Positions 52,168-61,237 of a stretch of 64,000 nucleotides of DNA are shown piece after piece (position 1 is the first letter of the stretch; each line of letters starts with the position of its first letter). Below the pieces are notes generated by a model. It was not told the origin of the DNA and ran no database searches. It saw only the letters and a list, made by a program, of their open reading frames with translations. Source of the DNA: Marinomonas colpomeniae (GTDB lineage: Bacteria; Pseudomonadota; Gammaproteobacteria; Pseudomonadales; Marinomonadaceae); NCBI RefSeq assembly GCF_014803385.1, contig NZ_JACYFC010000004.1, positions 411,046-475,045 of the forward strand, given 5' to 3'. The translations under genes were made by a program, and so were the position numbers.

Positions 52168-53400
52168 ATGCTTTCACAACTTTCTCAAAGTGTTCGCCAA
52201 TATTTGATCGTCACAGGTAACTATTGGTGTTTTACCCTTACCGATGGTGCATTGCGCATGTTGGTTGTTTTGTATTTCTACGAATTAGGCTACGGCGCCT
52301 TAGACATAGCCCTACTTTTCGTTTTCTATGAAGCCTTTGGCGTGGTAACAAACTTGTTTGGCGGTTGGCTGGGTGCAAGATGGGGACTCAACCGAACGAT
52401 GAACATCGGACTCGGTATGCAAATTGCTGCGCTCGGAATGCTCTTAGTACCTGACTCTTGGTTAACTGTTATTTGGGTTATGGCTGCGCAAGCTTTGTCT
52501 GGCATTGCCAAAGACCTCAATAAAATGAGCGCTAAAAGCTCCATCAAAGTTTTAGTGCCAAAAGGCGAAAGCGGACAACTGTACCAATGGATCGCCTTGC
52601 TTACAGGTTCGAAGAACGCTCTAAAAGGCATCGGATTCTTTCTTGGCGGTTTACTGTTAACCACCGTTGGCTTCCATCAAGCGATTCTGATTATGACGCT
52701 GACTCTTGGCTTGGTATGGGCGTTTAGTCTTTGGCAATTAAAAGAAGACCTTGGTAAGTCAAAAAGCAAACCGAAATTCGCTGAAATCTTCTCGAAAAGC
52801 AGAGAAATTAATATTCTCTCTGCGGCTCGCATGTTTCTTTTCGGCGCGCGTGATGTGTGGTTTGTGGTCGCTCTGCCCGTTTATCTAAGCAGTCAATTTG
52901 GTTGGGATCATTGGACGGTTGGAGGCTTCCTCGCACTCTGGGTAATTGGCTACGGCATAATCCAAAGTCTTGCTCCGCATATAACAGGCAAACGCAGTAA
53001 ACAGATTCCCAGCGCCAAGATCATCACCTTGTGGGCACTCGCATTAACCGTCTTGCCAGCAGGCATCGCAATCGGTTTGCAGTTATCTTTTTATCCGCAA
53101 ATAACCCTATTGGGCGGACTTATTGTGTTTGGCGCTGTTTTCGCGGTGAACTCTTCACTGCACAGTTACCTCATCGTTCAATTCGCCAGTAAAGAAGGCG
53201 TTTCCATGGACGTAGGGTTTTACTATATGGCCAACGCTATGGGGCGACTGATAGGAACTTTGTTATCAGGGTGGATTTACCAAGAATATGGATTGATCAG
53301 TTGTTTATGGGTGTCATTTGGATTCTTATTACTCACCAGCGTCATTTCACTTTGGCTGCCTAAGCAAAAATTGATTACTCAATCAGATGCAATCTCTTAA
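52168..53400 (+). CDS. arsJ: ArsJ organoarsenical efflux permease (MFS)
   Basis: A 410-residue major facilitator with about 11-12 membrane segments. The start QYLIVTGNYWCFTLTDGALRMLVVLYFYELG and the cytosolic GIAKDLNKMSAKSSIKVLVP loop are characteristic of ArsJ. It exports 1-arseno-3-phosphoglycerate made by the preceding GAPDH; outside, this hydrolyses to arsenate. Last gene of arsR-GAPDH-arsJ. No arsenate reductase or arsB/acr3 accompanies it here. Confidence 0.93.
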   Translation: MLSQLSQSVRQYLIVTGNYWCFTLTDGALRMLVVLYFYELGYGALDIALLFVFYEAFGVVTNLFGGWLGARWGLNRTMNIGLGMQIAALGMLLVPDSWLTVIWVMAAQALSGIAKDLNKMSAKSSIKVLVPKGESGQLYQWIALLTGSKNALKGIGFFLGGLLLTTVGFHQAILIMTLTLGLVWAFSLWQLKEDLGKSKSKPKFAEIFSKSREINILSAARMFLFGARDVWFVVALPVYLSSQFGWDHWTVGGFLALWVIGYGIIQSLAPHITGKRSKQIPSAKIITLWALALTVLPAGIAIGLQLSFYPQITLLGGLIVFGAVFAVNSSLHSYLIVQFASKEGVSMDVGFYYMANAMGRLIGTLLSGWIYQEYGLISCLWVSFGFLLLTSVISLWLPKQKLITQSDAIS

Positions 53401-53430
53401 ACAAAATATTTTCAATTAAATCAATACATA

Positions 53431-53470
53431 AAAAAGCCGAACTGAATCTTCACTCTGTGCGGCTTTTTTA
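53431..53470. terminator. Bidirectional terminator between arsJ and the second adhesin gene
   Basis: AAAAAGCCG (53431-53439) pairs with CGGCTTTTT (53460-53468), long loop, between convergent genes. The AAAAAGCCGAA/CGGCTTTTT core resembles the terminator next to the first adhesin gene (39654-39690). Confidence 0.8.
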
Positions 53471-53488
53471 TGTGTTTTATAAGCAAAC

Positions 53489-55918
53489 TTAACCATCTAT
53501 ATTAATACTGTACTCTTGATCATTGAAAATCACTTTAATGTAATCTGAACTATTCACTACACCACTACCGTCGGAATCAAAATATGAATCAACACCAAAG
53601 GTGGCGACTTCATCACCATCTACTTTTACACTCTGGTCTGTCACTTTAATATTTGCAGACAAAAACTCTTCAATAGCCAACATATCAGCACCCGTTCCTG
53701 GGTTATCAACTAAACCAGTCAGTAGAGCTGTGAGGTCCAACTTATCTTCTTGAGCGTTGAAATCTGCAATCACATCAAGAGAGCCAGTGTCTTGCAATAT
53801 AAATATATCATCACCCATACCACCTGTTAGCGTATCAATATATCCATCATCACTACCTAACATTCCACCAATCAATACATCATCACCAGAACCGCCATTT
53901 AACGTATCAGAACCACTATTTCCAATAAGAATATCATCACCACCATAGCCATCGATTGTATCTACAGTATTATCTTCATCACCTCTCAAATCATCATCAT
54001 TTGCAGTGCCACTTAATGGGCCTTGAGTATTATTTATTACTGCAATTTTAGCGTCAGTTGAATCAATATCATTAAGATAAGACACATCATCTGAATCTTT
54101 CGTTAAAACCACTGCTGACGAAGTACCTGAAACACCGTAATTATCAACGATACTAAGAACTACTCTCAATGAACCATCTGCGAGCGTCGAAACATCAACA
54201 CTTTTCTCAAAAGATGACCAGCCTCCAGAGCTATCAAGGACAAAACCATTTGCAATCGTTAGAACCTTGCCATTTTTATCTGTTATAGAAATAGAAGTAA
54301 CCGAGCCCCCTTCTTCTAACCATCCCCCCACCGTTACATTTTTTTCTTCATTTACATTAATAATACTATCTGAATCAGTGACATAAAGATCCACCACTAC
54401 ACTACCAGAAGAATCTACAGAATAGACCTCTGTGCTTTCTGTAGAAAATGCATTACCTACTTCATCCTCCCCCGTAACTGTGACTGTTATGTACGGAGCC
54501 ACTGCAGTTGTAGCCGCAAGATCAGAACCTAAAACAGCAACTGTATATAAATATTTACCATCAGAGTTTTGAGTAGTAGATACGGTTCCTTGACCAATTT
54601 GAACACCATTTAAAGTAACGGTAATAGCATCTCCAGGGCGAGCGTCATTACCTACGTAACCAGTAATATCAACCGTTTTTCCAACTGCAGATTCGCTGGT
54701 GCCTATCACTGAATCACCAGTGATTTTGTAAACATCGATTTGACCAAACGCTTTTGTATCTACCGTGTGAGTTGATGTCCCAATACTAGATACTGTATTA
54801 CCAGCCACATCACCTGAGCTGACTATTGCATCGAATACTGAATCAGAGGTCAAATCAGAACCCGCAACATCAACCGACCATTTACCAAGAGAATCAACAG
54901 TTGTTGTATAGGTCACATTATTAATAACCAAGATAACAACATCATCTTCACTAATATCACCGCCTATCGCAGTGCCAGTTACCGTGATCGTACTAGTGCT
55001 TTCCGCTAGATTAATGACATCGTCTGCAGTGATACTATTAATAACAACTGTACCTGCATCAGCTATTATATCCGCTTCAAGTGCAGTTGCGATTATTTCT
55101 GTCGATGTGTTTCCTGCGTCATCGGTAATTTGAGCTGTTATAGTTTCTTCGGGATCAATTTCAACAGTCACGACACCTGCTGCAATCTCAGCTGCAGACA
55201 AAATATAAATCACACCATTAATTTTCAATGCCTCAGTCGTTGCATCAAAGCTACTTGGTAAACTGATAATTGCCGTTACTGTGCCATCAGTTCCAAGCTC
55301 CGCTGCATTATAAATATTGTCATTATTTGTATCGCCAGAAATCGTAATTGTTGGAGCGTTAACAACGACAACATCATTTACTGATATTGAATTTATCGAT
55401 ATTGAATTGGTACTCCCAGTACTCTCATCTAGAGATATCGTTTCTAAGTCCTCCGATAATTCACCGCTAGTATCATAACCATAACTAGGTAAAGCATCTG
55501 CATTGTTACGTAAAACAGATACATCAACTCGATGTTGGGCCTCAACCAATGCTTCACCAGAAGCCGGAGCGTCCTGGATAGACGTAGGATCGGCACCTTC
55601 TAAAATTGCCTGTTGTAATGTATCAATATCAGCAACTGAACTTTCTCCTGACTCCTCAGCCTCACCAGTACCGACAATCTCCTTTTCCATCTCGACAGAG
55701 GAATAAGGGCCAATAACCACATATGTATCGTCGATAAAAGAAATGGTGACACTGCCATCACTTCGAGTTACAACCGTCTCACCAAAAAAAATAGGGTCTC
55801 CGAGCTTAATAAGCCTATCTTGACCATCAATGGATTGAACTACAGCAGAACCACTTAATTTGGTGACATAACCAATTGGATCGCCTAGCGTAGCAAATGA
55901 TATTGAACTGTCGCTCAT
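53489..55918 (-). CDS. Short LapA-like RTX adhesin paralogue (809 aa)
   Basis: A shorter sister of the 2640-residue adhesin. The N-terminal retention module is closely related (PIGYVTKLSGSAVVQSIDGQDR versus the GVVTKLTGSVVVQSVDGQDR of the larger one). At exactly the same residues, 118-121, the cleavage motif reads PASG instead of PAAG. A few Ig-like domains (about 185-620), a short RTX block (about 640-710) and a type I secretion signal ending SINIDG follow. AGGAAA precedes the ATG, and the palindrome at 56005 lies 87 bases upstream. It could be a minor adhesin, a modulator that occupies the same secretion pore, or a remnant of a larger gene; the frame is intact. Confidence 0.9.
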   Translation of the reverse strand: MSDSSISFATLGDPIGYVTKLSGSAVVQSIDGQDRLIKLGDPIFFGETVVTRSDGSVTISFIDDTYVVIGPYSSVEMEKEIVGTGEAEESGESSVADIDTLQQAILEGADPTSIQDAPASGEALVEAQHRVDVSVLRNNADALPSYGYDTSGELSEDLETISLDESTGSTNSISINSISVNDVVVVNAPTITISGDTNNDNIYNAAELGTDGTVTAIISLPSSFDATTEALKINGVIYILSAAEIAAGVVTVEIDPEETITAQITDDAGNTSTEIIATALEADIIADAGTVVINSITADDVINLAESTSTITVTGTAIGGDISEDDVVILVINNVTYTTTVDSLGKWSVDVAGSDLTSDSVFDAIVSSGDVAGNTVSSIGTSTHTVDTKAFGQIDVYKITGDSVIGTSESAVGKTVDITGYVGNDARPGDAITVTLNGVQIGQGTVSTTQNSDGKYLYTVAVLGSDLAATTAVAPYITVTVTGEDEVGNAFSTESTEVYSVDSSGSVVVDLYVTDSDSIINVNEEKNVTVGGWLEEGGSVTSISITDKNGKVLTIANGFVLDSSGGWSSFEKSVDVSTLADGSLRVVLSIVDNYGVSGTSSAVVLTKDSDDVSYLNDIDSTDAKIAVINNTQGPLSGTANDDDLRGDEDNTVDTIDGYGGDDILIGNSGSDTLNGGSGDDVLIGGMLGSDDGYIDTLTGGMGDDIFILQDTGSLDVIADFNAQEDKLDLTALLTGLVDNPGTGADMLAIEEFLSANIKVTDQSVKVDGDEVATFGVDSYFDSDGSGVVNSSDYIKVIFNDQEYSINIDG

Positions 55919-56004
55919 GGTTATATTTCCTAAATAGAATTCCGCCTAGACGGAGGATATGCCTGATTAACAATAAGATATGGCAATTCAGAGGATGTCT
56001 CAAT

Positions 56005-56018
56005 TGTACCTTGGTACA
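56005..56018. promoter_or_regulatory. Palindrome TGTACC-TT-GGTACA upstream of the short adhesin
   Basis: The same 14-mer as at 47710-47723, here 87 bases before the adhesin start. A further TGTACA half-site follows at 56021-56026, so a second dimer or a larger oligomer could bind. Confidence 0.75.
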
Positions 56019-56035
56019 GTTGTACAGATAGTTAC

Positions 56036-56074
56036 AATAAAAAATGCCAAATATCCTTAAGATATTTGGCATTT
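56036..56074 (-). terminator. Terminator of the SPFH-nfeD operon
   Basis: A perfect 14-bp stem (56042-56055 and 56061-56074), loop 5, is followed on the minus strand by a T-rich tract. It lies just upstream of the short adhesin promoter and isolates it from the preceding operon. Confidence 0.85.
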
Positions 56075-56130
56075 AATGTTCTAGACAGTAATTTACATGA
56101 ACTTTATTTTTTCAGTAAATTTACTCTGAG

Positions 56131-56589
56131 CTAATTAACTACAGCCTTAATATGAAAGGCGCCAACCTCAGCCTCAATCACTTCAACTCGTGTTCCAATC
56201 TCTATAGGTACAACACTGATTAAAGACCAATCCACGCCAGAGTAGTGATACTTTGGAGACTCAGTTAATGACACTGTATCTTTCAGAATAAATTGATGAC
56301 CAACCAGATCACCTTGTGCTTTTTTCGGACTGACATCAGATTGCATACGCTTTAAAGGACGCCACAATATAACAGCAAAGATAAGTGTCAAGATACCAGT
56401 ACTGAACATCGCGCCTAAACCACTATTTGGCAGGATACCTACATACAGAAAAGCACCTGTTAACATAGCGGCTAAGCCAACAAAAAATAAAACAAAAGTA
56501 GAAAAGCCTAATACAGCCACTTCGATGACCAATAGAATCAAGCCAATAATAAATAAGCTTTCGGCCAGGTTATTGGTAAAGAAATCCAT
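56131..56589 (-). CDS. NfeD-family membrane protein (NfeD1b-like)
   Basis: A 152-residue protein with two to three hydrophobic segments (about 10-75) and a C-terminal OB-fold-like beta domain (about 90-150, GVDWSLISVVPIEIGTRVEVIEAEVGAFHIKAV). NfeD proteins pair with SPFH/stomatin proteins in membrane microdomains. It starts two bases after the stop of the SPFH gene, with AAGGAAG inside that gene's end. Confidence 0.9.
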   Translation of the reverse strand: MDFFTNNLAESLFIIGLILLVIEVAVLGFSTFVLFFVGLAAMLTGAFLYVGILPNSGLGAMFSTGILTLIFAVILWRPLKRMQSDVSPKKAQGDLVGHQFILKDTVSLTESPKYHYSGVDWSLISVVPIEIGTRVEVIEAEVGAFHIKAVVN

Positions 56590-56591
56590 AC

Positions 56592-57530
56592 TTAGCTTCC
56601 TTTTGTCATGGTTTGTATAATCGTCATTGCCTGTGCAACCACAGACGCTGCATCCGTAGAACCATCAGGCAATAAAACCACAGAAGACTCTTTCGCAATC
56701 GCTCGTTTTGCGTCAATAGCTTTAGACGCTAGATCTAACTGAATAGCTTTTTGACCTTCATCCGTTGCTGCTGCTTCACCGACTTGACGTAAAGCTTCAG
56801 CCTGAGCAGATGCAACGGCTACAATCGCTTTAGCTTCACCTTCAGCACGTAATACTTGCTCTTCTTTATCCGCTTCTGCCGCTAGTACAACAGAGGCTTT
56901 TTTACCTTCCGCGCGGTTAATTGCCGCTTGTCGATCACCTTCTGATTCCAAAATCTGCGCACGTTTTACACGCTCAGCCTTCATTTGAGCTTCCATCGCT
57001 TCCATTACAGATTGTGGTGGAATGATGTCTTTAATTTCATAACGTAATACTTGAATACCCCAAGGGCCGGCAGCTTCATTAATCGCTGCAACGATATTAG
57101 TATTCAACACATCACGCTCTTCAAACGTTTTATCCAATTCCATTTTACCTAACTCAGAACGCATGGTTGTTTGCGCTAGCTGTGTCACAGCAAATACGTA
57201 ATTATCTACGCCGTAAGTCGCTTTATAAGGATCAAGCACACGGAAATACAAAACACCGTCTACATGTAAAGAAATATTGTCTTTAGTAATAGCGCTCTGC
57301 TCAGGTACATCGACGGCTTGTTCTTTCAAAGAACGATCAGCAGAAATACGATCTATAAAAGGAAAGATAAAATTCAAACCCGCTTCTTTTGTCGATTGAT
57401 ACTTGCCAAAACGCTCGATTACATATGCCTGATTTTGAGGCACAAATTTAATCGAATTTTTTAGTAATACAACCACTAATACAAGTACTAAAACTTGCAC
57501 GTTCAACACATAATGAAGTAACTCTTCCAT
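56592..57530 (-). CDS. qmcA: SPFH/stomatin-like membrane protein (QmcA-like)
   Basis: A 312-residue protein with an N-terminal membrane anchor (about 8-24), an SPFH/Band 7 domain (about 30-190, FVPQNQAYVIERFGKYQSTKEAGLNFIFPF), and a coiled-coil, Ala/Glu-rich tail (about 190-270). Such proteins form large oligomers at the membrane and regulate FtsH-type proteases; the exact role is not fixed. First gene of a two-gene operon with nfeD. AAAGG precedes the ATG. Confidence 0.92.
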   Translation of the reverse strand: MEELLHYVLNVQVLVLVLVVVLLKNSIKFVPQNQAYVIERFGKYQSTKEAGLNFIFPFIDRISADRSLKEQAVDVPEQSAITKDNISLHVDGVLYFRVLDPYKATYGVDNYVFAVTQLAQTTMRSELGKMELDKTFEERDVLNTNIVAAINEAAGPWGIQVLRYEIKDIIPPQSVMEAMEAQMKAERVKRAQILESEGDRQAAINRAEGKKASVVLAAEADKEEQVLRAEGEAKAIVAVASAQAEALRQVGEAAATDEGQKAIQLDLASKAIDAKRAIAKESSVVLLPDGSTDAASVVAQAMTIIQTMTKGS

Positions 57531-57707
57531 AAACCTAACCTTTACTTATTCAAGACAACATCAAGCTTGCATACTGTTCAAAATGACTGCACAAAAATAC
57601 AAGCGGAGCGACAAAATTGTCGCTACTATAGTAGGCTCTTTTCACGCTCAAAAGTCACCCAAAAAACAACCATTAATTGAAAATCCTTAAGAATAGAGAA
57701 TCACAAC

Positions 57708-58532
57708 ATGACGATAAGCGATACTTTTAATTATCAACATATTGATGAGTTACCAGGATTAACAATAGGCGAAGCGACTTCAGCTCAATTCTCGTTTCAA
57801 CCTCACTTTCATTTGGACTATCACATTGGCCTAGTTACTAAAGGCGTTTTACACCAAACATGGAGAGGCGAAAAACATAGCCTGACTCTTGGAGATATCT
57901 GTTTTATACCACCAGATGTCGTTCATAATGGCAGCGAACAAGGGAAAGACAAATATCACCTAACTACATTTCGTATTACACCTAACCGTCTAAAAATCTT
58001 CTTTTTCGATAGCCAATATAATGATTTTCAAAATCAATTAGCTCCTAATGCCATCAACAATCCATTACTTGCTAAAAGCCTTTTACAACTAAAAGATTCT
58101 TTCCAATCAGAAAAGCACGACCTACATCAAGAAACTCTTTTGACTGCTAGCATGGCGGAGCTTTTGCGCATTCTTAATAAAAAACCAACGAGAGGAGAAG
58201 ATCACGAATTAGGAAAACAAGAGTTCATTAAAATTAGGGATTATTGCGAAGCAAATATACAAAATAAAATAACCTTAGACGAATTAGCAATCTTAAGTGG
58301 TTTAACTCGGTTCCAATTTATTCGACGCTTCCAAAAACAAATTGGCCTAGCACCACATGCTTGGTTAATGCGTTTAAGGCTAGAAAAAGCCTGCTTTAGC
58401 CTTGCCTCTTCAAACGCGATGATTGCCGATATAGCCACCGATAATGGATTTTATGATCAAAGCCATTTTAATCGCATGTTCAAAATGGCTTATCAAATAG
58501 CACCATCCCAATATCGTCTGCATACAGCTTAA
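57708..58532 (+). CDS. AraC-family transcriptional regulator
   Basis: A 274-residue regulator: an N-terminal cupin-like ligand-binding domain (about 1-150, FSFQPHFHLDYHIGLVTKGVL) and a C-terminal pair of helix-turn-helix motifs (about 170-272, LDELAILSGLTRFQFIRRFQKQIG and IADIATDNGFYDQSHFNRMF). This group often controls amino-acid exporters of the LysE/RhtB type, but none is adjacent. It is divergent from the SPFH operon and convergent with the threonine aldolase gene. The target is unknown. Confidence 0.88.
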   Translation: MTISDTFNYQHIDELPGLTIGEATSAQFSFQPHFHLDYHIGLVTKGVLHQTWRGEKHSLTLGDICFIPPDVVHNGSEQGKDKYHLTTFRITPNRLKIFFFDSQYNDFQNQLAPNAINNPLLAKSLLQLKDSFQSEKHDLHQETLLTASMAELLRILNKKPTRGEDHELGKQEFIKIRDYCEANIQNKITLDELAILSGLTRFQFIRRFQKQIGLAPHAWLMRLRLEKACFSLASSNAMIADIATDNGFYDQSHFNRMFKMAYQIAPSQYRLHTA

Positions 58533-58534
58533 AT

Positions 58535-58564
58535 AAAAAAACGCTCATCAAGAGCGTTTTTTTT
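58535..58564. terminator. Bidirectional terminator between the AraC and threonine aldolase genes
   Basis: AAAAAACGCTC/GAGCGTTTTTT with a five-base loop and U-tracts on both sides, between convergent genes. Confidence 0.92.
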
Positions 58565-58601
58565 CTACAGACATACATCAAACCTTTAGCCTAAAATAAC
58601 T

Positions 58602-59645
58602 CTAGACATTTTTTTCAGCAAAGTTCCGTGCACTTTCAATAAAAGCCTCGACGCCTTCTTTTGGTGTACGGAAAGACGTTACCAAACGAATCACACCTTC
58701 CGCCCAACGTCCGGTATAAAAGGCATAACCTCCCGCCAAAAGATGCTCAATCATGGGTGTTGGCAAGGTACAAAACAACATGTTCGCCTGAGCGGGGGTA
58801 TTGATTGTTACGCCTGGAACTGTTTTTAAACCGTCCTGTAATAGCGCCATCATGCTATTAGCATGCTCAGCATTTATACGCCATAATTCATCCGTTAAAT
58901 AGGCTATCATTTGTGATGCCAACAAACGCATTTTAGAATGTAAATGGCCGCCGCGTTTACGTAGAAAACCTAAGTCTTTTGCCAAAGACTTATTGAATAC
59001 AACAATCGCTTCCGCGGCCATCACGCCGTTTTTAGTTGCACCGAAAGACAAAATATCAACGCCTGCTTTCCACGTCATTTCTGCTGGTGTACAACCTAAC
59101 GAAACCAAAGCATTCGCAAAGCGTGCCCCATCCATATGAACAGGTAAATTCATCGACTTTGCTACATCAGTAATCGCTCGAATTTCACCTAGGCTATAAA
59201 GGCTACCAACCTCCGTTACTTGCGAAATACTCACGGCAGACGGTTGGCAAGAATGCACGTCGCCCAATTTTTGATGGATGCTATGTTTAAGTGCAATAGG
59301 GTCAATCTTCGCATCCGCACCTTCTATTCCAATCAAACGCGCTCCGTTTGTATAAAATTCAGGCGCGGAGCTTTCATCATTTAACAAGTGACTTTCAGAA
59401 TGACAAAGCACACTACCCCATGGCGGTGTCATCGCACTTAAACTCAACACGTTTGCTGCCGTACCAGTAGAAACAAGAAACACATCTACGTCACATTCAA
59501 AAAGCTCAGCAAACATACTGGTTACTTGAGCTGTGTAATCATCATTTCCGTATGGCATGGTATCGCCCTGATTCGCTGCGATAATCGCTGCCATTACAGA
59601 ATCTGACGCACCTGCAATATTGTCACTGGTAAAAGCCACTTTCAT
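58602..59645 (-). CDS. Low-specificity L-threonine aldolase
   Basis: A 347-residue PLP-dependent aldolase of the aspartate-aminotransferase fold that cleaves L-threonine/allo-threonine to glycine and acetaldehyde. Visible are FTSDNIAGAS at the N-terminus, VSTGTAANVLSL (cofactor phosphate), HMDGARFANAL and the Schiff-base Lys in SFGATKNGVMAAEA. It resembles pseudomonad enzymes (346). AGAGGATGG precedes the ATG. Confidence 0.93.
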   Translation of the reverse strand: MKVAFTSDNIAGASDSVMAAIIAANQGDTMPYGNDDYTAQVTSMFAELFECDVDVFLVSTGTAANVLSLSAMTPPWGSVLCHSESHLLNDESSAPEFYTNGARLIGIEGADAKIDPIALKHSIHQKLGDVHSCQPSAVSISQVTEVGSLYSLGEIRAITDVAKSMNLPVHMDGARFANALVSLGCTPAEMTWKAGVDILSFGATKNGVMAAEAIVVFNKSLAKDLGFLRKRGGHLHSKMRLLASQMIAYLTDELWRINAEHANSMMALLQDGLKTVPGVTINTPAQANMLFCTLPTPMIEHLLAGGYAFYTGRWAEGVIRLVTSFRTPKEGVEAFIESARNFAEKNV

Positions 59646-59777
59646 TAATCCATCCTCTGTTTGTTTGTTCTTCCTATTGTGTCAGGACTGTAAGCTTGAC
59701 GCTTGTACTTTTGTGCAAAAAAGTGGCAAAAAAAACGTCAATAAAAATTGCCGTCTATAATCAAAGAATGAATGAAC

Positions 59778-60953
59778 CTAAGCCCTCAACACGACCGTTG
59801 CTTGCAAACGGCTTTGACCAAAACGGGACATCTTCTCGAACTCATCCCGTGCAATTGGCACATACTGGCAATCCAATGGATTTTGCGTGTCGTCTTTGGC
59901 TTCATAGTCTGGATCATGAACCAAAATACAATGCTCATCATAGCCTGACACCACAACCCAGTGAGGCGCTTTTTTACCATCCATTCGAAAGGTACTGATT
60001 AAAATAATCGCCAACGCACCGGAATCAAAAGCGCGAATCAATTGCTCTAATGGCATAACAGAATAATGCACTGCTATCTTTAATACTTCACACTGTTCAG
60101 TAAAACTTTCATGTACACGCATGATCACTTCTTTCTTCAATTCATCACGCACACTACCAACAAACAACGGCCCATTTTCACTTAGCCAAACTTGAGCTGA
60201 CAAGCCGCGTTTTTGTGCTGCCAACGCCAATCCCATCGGATGGCAACCGCCATGGCCCGATGTCATAAAAATCGTTGTGGCTTCGCGCCAAATTTCCAAC
60301 TCATCATTGGGTGTGGCTTGATACTCAGGATGCAACGCCGACAACACCATTTGCAGTGACGCAGGCCCACACGTAAAAGGTGTTCCTTGTGCCAACCAAG
60401 GCAAAGGTCGAGCTGTTTGTTCGCTACTCACATGACGCAACGGTTTTTGCATACGAATCGCGTCGGTTTGATCTTCGTAATACGCATCGTAATGACCAAA
60501 CTCGCGGTACCCCATTACTTGATATAAAGCGATGGCGTTTTTATTTACGTCACTGACTTCTAAACGCAATAAGTTCTTACCCTTTTTAATGGCTTTTTGT
60601 TCGCAAGCTTGGATCAAGGCTTTACCAATCCCCAAACCACGCGCCTGTGGCGACACAGCAAGAGAATACAAACGTGCCAACCTTGTGCCTTGTCGAAGAT
60701 GCAATAAAGCGTAACCAAGCAAACTTTTCCCTTCTCCAGCCGCCACCAACAAAGACGACCCTGCACTGCTAATCGCCCGACGAAAACTACGACGACTCAA
60801 ACGATCGCCAGAGAATGCGTTTTCTTCCAACGCCAACAGAGCGTTTAAATCCTCTATTGTCGCAGAGCGAACATTCACCAGAGTGGAAGCCGTTATTGTG
60901 TTATGGGTCGTGCTGCTTGCTGTGTTATTGGTCGTGCTGTTTGCTGTTGTCAT
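59778..60953 (-). CDS. GNAT acetyltransferase fused to a C39-like peptidase
   Basis: A 391-residue two-domain protein. Residues about 28-165 are a GNAT domain with LAVSPQARGLGIGKALI as the acetyl-CoA loop (RimI-like). Residues about 180-385 are a papain-like C39-type peptidase with the catalytic Cys in TPFTCGPASLQMVL, His in APHWVVVSGYDEH and Asp in ILVHDPD. No membrane segment, so it is a cytoplasmic protein, unlike bacteriocin-exporting C39 proteins. It is divergent from a RimK-like ligase, an arrangement typical of predicted peptide-synthesis or protein-tagging systems. The N-terminus is a low-complexity Thr/Asn repeat from a 24-bp tandem duplication. Confidence 0.88.
   Translation of the reverse strand: MTTANSTTNNTASSTTHNTITASTLVNVRSATIEDLNALLALEENAFSGDRLSRRSFRRAISSAGSSLLVAAGEGKSLLGYALLHLRQGTRLARLYSLAVSPQARGLGIGKALIQACEQKAIKKGKNLLRLEVSDVNKNAIALYQVMGYREFGHYDAYYEDQTDAIRMQKPLRHVSSEQTARPLPWLAQGTPFTCGPASLQMVLSALHPEYQATPNDELEIWREATTIFMTSGHGGCHPMGLALAAQKRGLSAQVWLSENGPLFVGSVRDELKKEVIMRVHESFTEQCEVLKIAVHYSVMPLEQLIRAFDSGALAIILISTFRMDGKKAPHWVVVSGYDEHCILVHDPDYEAKDDTQNPLDCQYVPIARDEFEKMSRFGQSRLQATVVLRA
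60897..60944. repeat. 24-bp tandem duplication in the GNAT-C39 N-terminus
   Basis: Two 24-bp units (60897-60920 and 60921-60944) differ at three positions and keep the frame, giving two eight-residue Thr/Asn/Ser-rich units at residues about 4-19. This part precedes the conserved GNAT fold and is probably disordered. Confidence 0.85.
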
Positions 60954-61237
60954 TAGATCGCCTCAGAAAAGGGCAAAGAGTCGTTCCGTTAAAACATGGA
61001 ATAAGTCGGAAAAGAACGACAGAAATTTTCGCGCATTCTAGGACCAAACTCCATAAAAAGATAGCTTATTATTTAATCAAAAAAATATTTATTTTTTACG
61101 CTGAAATCGATTGTTAAAACATAAAAACAAGCGCAATATCCGCTCAAATTTAAGGCGTATAAAAACGCTGAAACGCCCTTCAAAAAGGCAACATAAGCAA
61201 ATCAAATAGATTCTATTAAGAAGGAAAAGTAAAGCCA

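Noticed and set aside
39706..56000. Type I secretion or lapD/lapG genes near the adhesins
   Set aside because: Searched for by protein resemblance in all neighbouring genes; none is present in the window, so they must lie elsewhere.
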